A stretch of DNA of 64,000 nt from Chitinophagales bacterium. Lineage in GTDB: Bacteria > Bacteroidota > Bacteroidia > Chitinophagales > LD1. Both the position numbers and the translations under genes were made by a program. The notes under the pieces are model-generated. The model saw only the letters and a program-made list of their open reading frames with translations. It had not been told where the DNA came from and did not search any database. Each line of letters opens with the position of its first letter. The first letter of the stretch is position 1. Location of the stretch: positions 62,001 to 126,000 of the forward strand of contig JAHCHW010000004.1 of assembly GCA_026129525.1 (NCBI GenBank), written 5' to 3'. Positions 1-6,529 of the stretch are shown here, one piece after another.

Positions 1-534
1 CACCGGCATGAGATAGAGGAGAAAATCATAAAATCAATTTTTGCCAAAAAGCCGAAACGGGCTGATGTTTACTGGTTCTTACACATACACCGCACTACCG
101 CTCCATACACGCTTTCGTACGATGTATCGGAGTTAGTGGACGACAAAGTGATTAAGGTAACTATCAATATTGGCTTTCGCATACAACCCCGCACGGAGTT
201 GTACTTCAAGAAAATTGTGCAGGAGTTAATCAACAACAAAGGGCTTAACCTGCATGTGCGCCCCGATGGTTCCACCAAGTACAACAGCGAGCCGGATTTC
301 AAATTTGTGGTTATTGAAAAGTTTTTGTCGGTTGAAAATGAGTTTACGCTTGCGGACGGCATGTTGTTGAATACTTATTTTATGCTGAAACGCTTTAGCC
401 TTAGCGATGAGCGCGCGTTCGGACTTGATAAAAGCGATGTGCTGATTGAAGAAGTACCGCTGGTGTATCAACCCGTTACAAAGGTTGATTTAAAACGTGA
501 AGGTTTAGAAACTCCTGTTCCCAATGGAAACTGA
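1..534 (+). CDS. kup: Kup-family potassium uptake protein, C-terminal part
   Basis: The frame is open from the first base, so the start lies upstream of the window; 177 residues are visible. They match my memory of the cytoplasmic C-terminal region of Kup/HAK/KT potassium transporters, with a DVYWFLHIHR-type stretch near residue 22, a GFRIQPR stretch near residue 57 and a closing LSDERAFGLDKSDVLIEE block. Kup proteins move K+ (with H+) across the inner membrane; the 12 membrane helices of the family would be upstream and are not seen. The GTG at 136 is only an internal Val codon and not a start. The stop overlaps the next gene by 11 bases. Family assignment rests on motif recall, so the exact transporter type is fairly but not fully sure. 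Confidence 0.8.
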   Translation, partial: HRHEIEEKIIKSIFAKKPKRADVYWFLHIHRTTAPYTLSYDVSELVDDKVIKVTINIGFRIQPRTELYFKKIVQELINNKGLNLHVRPDGSTKYNSEPDFKFVVIEKFLSVENEFTLADGMLLNTYFMLKRFSLSDERAFGLDKSDVLIEEVPLVYQPVTKVDLKREGLETPVPNGN

Positions 535-817
535 TTTTTCGCGCATACTCTACGACAGGTATTTGACGCTCGACAACCGCAATATTGAAATAACGCTGAA
601 AAGCGGAGAGAAGGTTAAGGGAGTTATTGCAGGTTTTTTCAGGAACGAAGAATGCGAGCAGCCTTATATTACCCGTTGGCGAGTGGTAACCGGCAGCAAA
701 CAGTTTACATGGAATTTTGACGCGTTTGGAACCCTGCAAGGCACCATTGTTAACAATGCCGATATTGCACAGGTAAAATTTTTACAGGATAACAGTGTAA
801 TGGATTTCAGCCAATGA
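524..817 (+). CDS. Small conserved hypothetical protein
   Basis: This 97-residue protein has no signal peptide or membrane segment and looks cytoplasmic. It contains a short beta-rich pattern (NIEITLKSGEKVKGVIAGFF, then WRVVTGSKQFTWNFDAFGT) that reads like a small all-beta fold; the LKSGEKVKGVIAGF part is loosely reminiscent of Sm-like or SH3-type barrels, but I do not recognise a named family. The start overlaps the end of the kup-like gene by 11 bases and its own stop overlaps the next ATG (ATGA at 814-817), so the three genes are probably one transcript with coupled translation. Function unknown. Confidence 0.7.
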   Translation: METDFSRILYDRYLTLDNRNIEITLKSGEKVKGVIAGFFRNEECEQPYITRWRVVTGSKQFTWNFDAFGTLQGTIVNNADIAQVKFLQDNSVMDFSQ

Positions 818-2064
818 AGTTGCCGGTAAAAAAAGTCTGTTTCGTTTTGTTACAAGCCATCTCAAATATCAAAAAGCACGATTGTTACGCTGAACCTGCC
901 AAAGCGCTTCATGGCGAAAAAGGTTTCGACAAGCTCAACCTGACAGCGTTTTCTAGGGGTTTCCGATTTTTGAGATGGATTCTAACCTGTTTTTCGGCTA
1001 TGCAACTTTCGGCACTGACCGACAGTACCTGGAAGCAAAAACCGCTTGCTGAGTTAAGTTGCTTTGCCGATGTTTTTTACGCGTACGATTTCAATAAACC
1101 AAAGGAGAATTATCGCCTTCCGTTTATCTACAATCATAATCGGCATAACCAATTCAACCTTAACTTAGGCTATGTAAAACTCGGAGTGCAACACAGCAAA
1201 TACAGAGTTAACCTTGCCGTACACACCGGCACTTATTCGCACGATAACTACGCAGCCGAGCCCGGCTTGGTGAAAAACATTTTTGAAGCCAATGCGGGGA
1301 TTTCGTTGAGCCGGAAAAACAATTGGTGGATTGATGCCGGAGTATTCGGCTCGCATATTGGTTTTGAAAGTGCTGTTTCCTTAGACAACCTTACGCTAAC
1401 ACGTTCGTTACTTGCCGAGAATTCGCCCTATTACCTTACGGGCGCAAAACTAACGTACACCCCAACTGTAAAATGGGAAGTTGCCGCCATCATCTGCAAC
1501 GGTTGGCAGCGCATACAGCCTGTAAAAGGCAACTCGCTGCCTTCGTTCGGAACACAACTAAAGTTTACGCCCACAGAGAAGGCAACCATTAACTGGAGTA
1601 CATTTATTGGCACCGATGACCCTGACAGCGGCAGACGAATGCGTTACTTCAGCAACTTGTACACACAGTTACAACTTACCAAGCGGCTGGAACTGATTGC
1701 CGGTTTTGATGCAGGCATACAGCAAACACACAAGAGCAGCAAAAAATACAATTACTGGCTAAGCCCCGTAGTCATTGCCCGCTATAAGTTTTCGGAGCAT
1801 TGGGCAACTGCGCTAAGAGTTGAGTATTATGCCGATAAAGCAGGAGTGATTATTGCGTCATCATCGCCCGAAGGATTTGATGCAACAGGCTTATCGCTCA
1901 ACTTCGATTATTTGCCGGTATCATTTCTTGCTTGCCGAATGGAGGGCAGATGGCTTTACAGCAGTAACAAAAATTTTGAACGCAGCCATGTTCCTGTTCA
2001 TCACAACTTTGCATTGTTGTTTTCCATAGCGCTGCGGGTAAGCCAGCCGTTGTTCAAAAAATAG
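814..2064 (+). CDS. Outer-membrane porin, OmpL/BBP2-like, signal peptide interrupted
   Basis: The protein has 416 residues, most of it alternating amphipathic strands with aromatic girdles. Blocks such as GVFGSHIGFESA, NSPYYLTGAKLTYTP and WEVAAIICNGWQRIQ are what I know from the Bacteroidota putative beta-barrel porin family (BBP2/OmpL-like). It should sit in the outer membrane. The N-terminus is odd: a signal-peptide start (MKLPVKKVCFVLLQ) and a signal-peptide end (ILTCFSAMQLSAL) are separated by about 40 hydrophilic residues encoded by an inserted repeat with inverted ends (857-978). Removing 120 bases restores a normal signal peptide in frame. A TTG at 970, inside the repeat, could serve as a new start giving a compact signal peptide and 364 residues. 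The start codon overlaps the previous stop (ATGA). Whether the protein is still exported is open. Confidence 0.78.
   Translation: MKLPVKKVCFVLLQAISNIKKHDCYAEPAKALHGEKGFDKLNLTAFSRGFRFLRWILTCFSAMQLSALTDSTWKQKPLAELSCFADVFYAYDFNKPKENYRLPFIYNHNRHNQFNLNLGYVKLGVQHSKYRVNLAVHTGTYSHDNYAAEPGLVKNIFEANAGISLSRKNNWWIDAGVFGSHIGFESAVSLDNLTLTRSLLAENSPYYLTGAKLTYTPTVKWEVAAIICNGWQRIQPVKGNSLPSFGTQLKFTPTEKATINWSTFIGTDDPDSGRRMRYFSNLYTQLQLTKRLELIAGFDAGIQQTHKSSKKYNYWLSPVVIARYKFSEHWATALRVEYYADKAGVIIASSSPEGFDATGLSLNFDYLPVSFLACRMEGRWLYSSNKNFERSHVPVHHNFALLFSIALRVSQPLFKK
857..978. mobile_element. MITE-like element with 14-bp inverted ends
   Basis: CCATCTCAAATATC at 857-870 and GATTTTTGAGATGG at 965-978 are inverted copies matching at 13 of 14 positions. 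The interior (122 bp in all) encodes nothing on its own and includes a segment near 924-945 of the kind often seen in Bacteroidota interspersed repeats (TTCGACAAGCTCAACCTGACA-like). It lies inside the signal-peptide codons of the porin gene, and the excess length relative to an intact signal peptide is 120 bp, a multiple of three. No transposase and no clear target-site duplication are seen. No second copy was noticed in this window. Confidence 0.6.
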
Positions 2065-2177
2065 TTGTGTGTTGTTTCGTTGAATCAAACATCGGTTAAC
2101 TATTTAAGTAAGGAGGAAGGGAAAGCGCCCAACTGCAAATGTTTAGGTGAAGGAGGCAAGCCTTTCCGGTGAGGGGT

Positions 2178-2513
2178 GAGTGCGACAGGATTCCAAGCGA
2201 GTGCGACAGGGTTCTAAGTGAGTGCGATAGGGTTCTAAGTGAGTGCGACAGGATTCCAAGCGAGTGCGACAGGGTTCTAAGTGAGTGCGACAGGGTTCTA
2301 AGTGAGTGCGATAGGGTTCTAAGTGAGTGCGACAGGGTTCTAAGTGAGTGCGACAGGGTTCCAAGTGAGTGCGACAGGGTTCTAAGTGAGTGCGATGGGG
2401 TTATAAGTGAGTGCGACAGGTTTTTAAGTAAGTGCGATAGGGTTATAAGTGAGTGCGACAGGATTCCAAGTGAGTGCGACAGGGTTCAAAGTGAGTGCAA
2501 AGGGAGGATAAGC
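2178..2513. repeat. 21-bp tandem repeat array, about 16 copies
   Basis: Sixteen head-to-tail units of 21 bp with consensus GAGTGCGACAGGGTTCTAAG plus T run without spacers. Variation is limited to a few positions (GACAGG/GATAGG, TTCTAAG/TTCCAAG). The last unit (2493-2513) is degenerate, and two decayed copies occur at about 2598-2640. Because 21 is a multiple of three, open frames exist on both strands (for example a SECDRVL-type heptapeptide repeat from 2169 to 2519), but the frame has no convincing start, signal or non-repeat domain, so I treat it as a non-coding repeat. The array is a likely site of copy-number change. Confidence 0.9.
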
Positions 2514-2519
2514 AGGTGA

Positions 2520-2925
2520 AAAAGCCTCCTAAATTGCCCGAAAGGGGATTCAAATGAGGGAAATGGGGGGAAATTGAGGGTGAACGAGGTTTTGGGTGAG
2601 TGCAGAGGGGGTTCTAAGTGAGTGCAAAGTGAGGATAAGCGGGAGTGTTCAATAAACTGTGTCAGAGGTCGGTTTATGTTTGAGTTGTTGAGTGAAACGG
2701 ACCCCGGCTCTGCTGAGGAGCAACCGGAGAAGGGATAACTCAACCGACTGGGGAAAGGTCTGAACCTTGGGCAAAAATAGTTACTATACCGTAGGCAGGT
2801 TTCCGCAAGCGGAGAACTTGCCGGGACGGAGAGGGGATGCCTTGCAGGCGGTTTGTTTAGTTGAAAAAATAGTTTAAACTTTACAACAGGAGACCAATTT
2901 GCTAAGCGTTAAAAAAAGCGCCCCC
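2520..2925. other. Intergenic accessory region without a convincing gene
   Basis: This stretch follows the tandem array. It holds two decayed units of the 21-bp repeat (about 2598-2640), one copy of a hairpin repeat (2781-2827), and purine-rich DNA. Short open frames exist on the minus strand but look like reflections of the repeats. I see no gene, RNA or promoter that I can support. Confidence 0.6.
2781..2827. repeat. Interspersed hairpin repeat, copy 1
   Basis: About 47 bp with the core GGCAGGTTTCCGCAAGCGGA followed by GAACTTGCCGGGAC. The core can fold (GGCAGGTT against AACTTGCC with an inner TCCGC-AA-GCGGA hairpin). A second copy about 90 percent identical lies at 3058-3103, so this is a dispersed short palindromic repeat of the REP type. 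Confidence 0.7.
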
Positions 2926-3036
2926 ATGCAGGTAAAAGCGGTTTTTGTTTTATGGTTTGTTGTATTGCTGCAAGTGGTTGGCAGGGGGCAGCGTATAGTG
3001 CTGAAAGGGAGATTCTTTACAGATAAATATTGTTGA
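2926..3036 (+). CDS. Possible 36-residue exported peptide or gene remnant
   Basis: ATG at 2926 opens a 36-codon frame that starts MQVKAVFVLWFVVLLQVVG, a basic residue plus hydrophobic core as in a signal peptide, and then RGQRIVLKGRFFTDKYC before TGA at 3034-3036. The length is too short for a normal exported protein. The most likely reading is the 5' end of a destroyed surface-protein gene, in keeping with the fibre-gene remnant that follows at 3172. A real small peptide cannot be excluded. Confidence 0.3.
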   Translation: MQVKAVFVLWFVVLLQVVGRGQRIVLKGRFFTDKYC

Positions 3037-3057
3037 GATGACGAGGAGGTTGAATAA

Positions 3058-3103
3058 TTACTATAACGAGGGCAGGTTCCCGCAAGCGGAGAACTGCCGG
3101 GAC
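3058..3103. repeat. Interspersed hairpin repeat, copy 2
   Basis: Forty-six bp nearly identical to 2781-2827, sharing TTACTATA at the left edge and CCGGGAC at the right edge. The core folds as GGCAGGTT/GAACTGCC with an inner CCGC-AA-GCGG stem. Together the copies bracket 230 bp of DNA that includes the small frame at 2926. Confidence 0.7.
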
Positions 3104-3134
3104 AAAATGGATTGGAAATCCTGCTTTATCTATA

Positions 3135-3164
3135 CTTCGACATGCCCTGCGGAACATGTCGAAG
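3135..3164. repeat. Perfect 10-bp inverted repeat
   Basis: CTTCGACATG at 3135-3144 and CATGTCGAAG at 3155-3164 form a perfect 10-bp stem around a 10-base loop. This kind of TTCGACA-type palindrome is common in Bacteroidota intergenic DNA. No T-run follows on either strand, so I do not call it a terminator. Confidence 0.7.
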
Positions 3165-3171
3165 AGCGGGA

Positions 3172-3232
3172 TTTAAAACAAAAACTGCGATGCTTGGCGG
3201 AAACTGATTTTGTAAACTCTGAAAATAAATAG
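3172..3232 (+). pseudogene. Remnant of a surface-fibre gene 3' end
   Basis: The last 20 codons before the stop at 3230-3232 encode a KQKLRCLAETDFVNSENK-like tail, clearly related to the KQKLQCVAENDFVTSKTE end of the fibre protein at 4738-5670. The DNA is similar too, and in both cases a T9SS type A gene starts 1 to 3 bases further on. The sequence upstream is unrelated hairpin-repeat DNA, so only the coiled-coil tail of a once complete copy survives. The open frame from 3038 that runs through here is probably a chance fusion of repeat and remnant. Confidence 0.6.
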
Positions 3233-3234
3233 GT

Positions 3235-4719
3235 ATGAAAAAATTTTATGCTTTGCTTTTTGCTCTTGTGGTATTGTGTTGCATTTTTTGCAGCGCACAA
3301 ACACGCAACCCAGGCTTAGATGTAAGCCGAACCAATATATGGCGTTTTGGTTTTTATTCAACTTTTGGGGCTAATGATGTCCCTGGGCTTGACTTTAGCA
3401 GCGGCTCACCTGTTGTAATTAACTCTGGTAACACTTCTCTTTTAAGTGGGGCAACTACCATTTGTAATACCACAGGACAATTACAACTCTATGGCGCCTA
3501 TCAAAGCATGTACGACAGCACCAATGGTTTACTATCTAATGCCGGAGTAGTGGGCGATTCGGGGTGGATTGGCATTAGCCCCTGTAACATAGCCATACCC
3601 ATGCCTAACAGCCCTAATCTTATCTACTATTTTTCAGCACAGGTAACGCTTAAATACACCGTGGTGGACATGAACCTGAACAGCGGTAAGGGGCAGGCAA
3701 TTCTCAGAAATATTGAATTAGAACCATATCCGGTAGAATCAAAATTAGCAGCCGTACACCATTGCAATGGCAGCGATGTGTGGATTGTGGGGCACCGTTG
3801 GCAAACAAACACCTTTTACGCTTACCTGCTTACAGATACTGGTATTATTACCACACCAGTTTATAGCAGCATTGGTCCGATTCACAATGCAACGGGAGCA
3901 TGGCAAGGGGGAAAAATCAAATTTTCCCCCAACGGCAACAAACTTGTATTTGCTTCATTCGGTGATGAGCCGGGAGTGCCGCATTTATTTGATTTTGATA
4001 AGTCAACCGGTGTAATCAGCAACCCTATTGCCTTGCAGCCAGATGAGGGGGCTGGCGGAGCATGTTTCTCGCCCGATTGTTCAAAACTATACATATCTAC
4101 CGGTGAAGGATATATTTTGCAATATGACCTTAATTCCGGTAATGCGGCTGCTATTGTTGCCTCGCGCAAACAAGTATTCCATGTTTTTAATTCTATAAGC
4201 AATACGCAATTGGGTTTGGATGGAAAAATCTACGTTTTACCAGCCAGCAACCCCCATAGAAAGTATCTTACAGTAATAAACTATCCCAATTTACTGGATA
4301 CGTTGTGCAATGTTCAGCTTAACGCTATATATTTAAATGGCGGGCAAGGAACTGGACGGTATCTGATAAATACTGTAGAAAGCTACTTTTATACAGGCAG
4401 TTCTGCTTATCCCTGCTATGGCGATACGGTTACAAGCGTTTCAAGCATAGATAGCAAAGATGGCATTGCGCTGAAAGTTCATCCGAACCCTTTTTCGGAT
4501 TATACATCTATTGAAGTAGCAGGTATTGACATTCGGGAAAAATTAGAGTATCAACTCTGCGATATATCGGGTAGGGTATGCGATGCGCAAATTACTGAAA
4601 GTGATTGGTGGGATGGCAAGCACTTGATATTTCACAGAGCGCGGCTTCCAACCGGCATTTATTTTCTGACTGTGAAAACGGTGAATCAGTCCAGAACAAT
4701 TAAATTATCTATCTTATAA
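3235..4719 (+). CDS. Exported beta-propeller-like protein with T9SS type A sorting domain
   Basis: 494 residues. Residues 1-22 form a signal peptide ending CSAQ. The middle carries a repetitive WD-like pattern (TNIWRFGF near 34, SPDCSKLYI and LGLDGKIYVL further on) that is paralogous to the N-terminal domain of the 1410-residue protein at 54328-58560. The last 80 or so residues are a T9SS type A domain: HPNPFSDYTSIEV, a DISGRV strand and LPTGIYFLTVKT. The protein should be secreted through the outer membrane and anchored or released at the surface; its ligand is unknown. It is the first intact gene of a tight row of four (gaps of 18, 1 and 24 bases). The family and export route are well supported, the role is not. 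Confidence 0.82.
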   Translation: MKKFYALLFALVVLCCIFCSAQTRNPGLDVSRTNIWRFGFYSTFGANDVPGLDFSSGSPVVINSGNTSLLSGATTICNTTGQLQLYGAYQSMYDSTNGLLSNAGVVGDSGWIGISPCNIAIPMPNSPNLIYYFSAQVTLKYTVVDMNLNSGKGQAILRNIELEPYPVESKLAAVHHCNGSDVWIVGHRWQTNTFYAYLLTDTGIITTPVYSSIGPIHNATGAWQGGKIKFSPNGNKLVFASFGDEPGVPHLFDFDKSTGVISNPIALQPDEGAGGACFSPDCSKLYISTGEGYILQYDLNSGNAAAIVASRKQVFHVFNSISNTQLGLDGKIYVLPASNPHRKYLTVINYPNLLDTLCNVQLNAIYLNGGQGTGRYLINTVESYFYTGSSAYPCYGDTVTSVSSIDSKDGIALKVHPNPFSDYTSIEVAGIDIREKLEYQLCDISGRVCDAQITESDWWDGKHLIFHRARLPTGIYFLTVKTVNQSRTIKLSIL

Positions 4720-4737
4720 ATCTTAAAACAAGAAATC

Positions 4738-5670
4738 ATGAGAACTCAACTTTATATCTTAGCGGCAATCGTGCTTTTTATCTTTGAAATGCAAACTACA
4801 ACCGCACAAACAACATGGGATTGGGGGGGCAACACAACGAGTGGCGATTATATCGGCACTAATAATAACCAACCATTCCCCATTTACACAAACGCTTTAG
4901 GCACCGGTGGTGGCGAGCGCATGCGTATAGATGTCAATGGTAATGTGGGAATTGGTACCACGGGACCTTCTTACTTGCTCGATGTTAACCTTGGCGATAT
5001 TAACCTCAACCAAACCTCTGCAACAGTTAGCGAAGCCTACCGTATTGGGGGCAACCGTGTGCTTTGGCATAACAATAACAGCAGTAACTTGTTTGTTGGT
5101 GTTGGGGCTGGGGCGAGTAATACCAACGCTACGGGTGTAAACAACACCTTTGTTGGCTACAACTCCGGAAACTCAAACACCACCGGTTTTAGCAATACCT
5201 TTACCGGGCGCGATGCGGGTTTTTCGAACACTAGCGGTATGTGGAATACTTTTAACGGGGATAGCACCGGATATAACAATACCACCGGGCGGCAGAATAC
5301 CTTTGTGGGGCATGTGGCGGGCAACACCAACACCACCGGCAGCCAACTCACCCTTCTCGGCTCAGGCGCAGAAGTTGCCAACCCCAACCTTAGCAATGCC
5401 ACCGCTATTGGTTATGGCGCTGTAGTAGCTGCAAACAACAGTTTGGTTTTAGGTAATGGTAAAGTAAATGTAGGTATAGGCACCTCTGCTCCCGCCTATA
5501 CCCTACAAGTAAACGGCACCATTGCCGCCAAGCAAATTTTGATTGAAACTAATACCGAAACCAAAGATTTACTTGTGCTGCTTACCCGCTTGCGAAGTGA
5601 GGTGGAGGAACTAAAACAAAAACTACAATGTGTTGCTGAAAACGATTTTGTAACTTCTAAAACTGAATAG
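4738..5670 (+). CDS. Exported fibre-like protein with head repeats and coiled-coil tail
   Basis: 310 residues with a signal peptide (about 1-24, ending TTAQ). After a GNVGIGTTGPSYLLDV-type entry motif come about five repeats of the kind NTFVGxxAGxSNTTG (residues 115-200), as in YadA-like heads and phage-fibre-like proteins. A second VGIGTSAPAYTLQVNG motif and a heptad-like stretch (ETKDLLVLLTRLRSEVEELKQ) close the protein, so a trimeric stalk is likely. Unlike the homologue at 6530-9883 it has neither an S74 chaperone domain nor a T9SS sorting domain, so it may need a partner or be a shortened version. Two DNA blocks of 55 and 125 bp are identical to the 6530 gene. Confidence 0.75.
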   Translation: MRTQLYILAAIVLFIFEMQTTTAQTTWDWGGNTTSGDYIGTNNNQPFPIYTNALGTGGGERMRIDVNGNVGIGTTGPSYLLDVNLGDINLNQTSATVSEAYRIGGNRVLWHNNNSSNLFVGVGAGASNTNATGVNNTFVGYNSGNSNTTGFSNTFTGRDAGFSNTSGMWNTFNGDSTGYNNTTGRQNTFVGHVAGNTNTTGSQLTLLGSGAEVANPNLSNATAIGYGAVVAANNSLVLGNGKVNVGIGTSAPAYTLQVNGTIAAKQILIETNTETKDLLVLLTRLRSEVEELKQKLQCVAENDFVTSKTE

Positions 5671-5671
5671 C

Positions 5672-6505
5672 ATGAAACGGATAATATTTTTTTTAGGAAT
5701 TTTATTAAGCGTTGCAAGCAGTAAGGCACAGATTACTTACGAGCATACCTATCCCGGACCAAACAGCCCTTCTCAAGCACGACCGGTTATAATAAATATG
5801 GGTGGAAATGATGGCTATAAATACTTGTATGTAGATTACCAAACAAATCAGTTGAATCTTTTCAATCTAGACCATTCACAGTATGCAACGGTAACAGTAC
5901 CTACTTTGCTTCAAAATCAGAGCGAGTATCGAATTGGTTATGTTACTTGGTCGTTATTTGATTGTGACACTACTAAATTTGAATACGCTGTATTGCCTGC
6001 TAATTGGAGGAACTCGTTTTGTATATATAGACAAGATGGGGCACTTTTGTTCAAACAAGATAGCACAATTGCACCTTGGTGTGTGGGTTGCTATGACCTC
6101 TCATACAACGTCCAGCCTATTTATAATACCCCACAAGGAACAAAACTTCTTCTTTCAAAGCCTGATAGTTTGGGCAGTTCTAAAACGACAGACGTGTATG
6201 CCCTCTGCGGTTCACTGCCTGTAAATGTTCAAGAGATTGAAATGAGTTCGGACTCGTATTTGAGGGTGTTTCCTAATCCGGCTAATTTGAGTATTAATTT
6301 TGAATTAACCCCACCAAACAATTATGAAAAAATTAAACTTGTAATTTTTGATATTACGGGGAAGGAATTAAAGCGTGAAACGGTTGGGCGGGGATACCAA
6401 AAATACACCCTTGATGTAAGTGCTTTACCGAACGGGATGTACCCTTTTTCTTTCTATTTAGACAATCAAAAATTAGATTCTGGAAAGTTTATCATCTCTA
6501 AATAA
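5672..6505 (+). CDS. Exported protein with T9SS type A sorting domain
   Basis: 277 residues. The signal peptide is about 1-19 (ends SSKAQ). Residues 20-190 form a domain I do not recognise, rich in Tyr/Trp/Asn with two Cys pairs (CDTTKF; WCVGCYDL) and a regular strand pattern that could be a propeller fragment. The C-terminal 75 residues are a T9SS type A domain: FPNPANLSINFEL, FDITGKEL and LPNGMYPFSFYL. The start lies one base after the preceding stop, so it is probably cotranscribed with the fibre gene. Likely a surface or secreted protein of unknown partner. Confidence 0.75.
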   Translation: MKRIIFFLGILLSVASSKAQITYEHTYPGPNSPSQARPVIINMGGNDGYKYLYVDYQTNQLNLFNLDHSQYATVTVPTLLQNQSEYRIGYVTWSLFDCDTTKFEYAVLPANWRNSFCIYRQDGALLFKQDSTIAPWCVGCYDLSYNVQPIYNTPQGTKLLLSKPDSLGSSKTTDVYALCGSLPVNVQEIEMSSDSYLRVFPNPANLSINFELTPPNNYEKIKLVIFDITGKELKRETVGRGYQKYTLDVSALPNGMYPFSFYLDNQKLDSGKFIISK

Positions 6506-6529
6506 TTAACCACAATAAAAACAATTATC

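Noticed and set aside
2178-2513. CRISPR array
   Set aside because: The repeats are contiguous 21-bp units without spacers, and no cas genes are near.
2169-2519. 116-residue SECDRVL-repeat protein (and a 73-residue antisense frame)
   Set aside because: The frame exists only because the 21-bp unit is a multiple of three; no signal, non-repeat domain or ribosome-binding sequence supports it.
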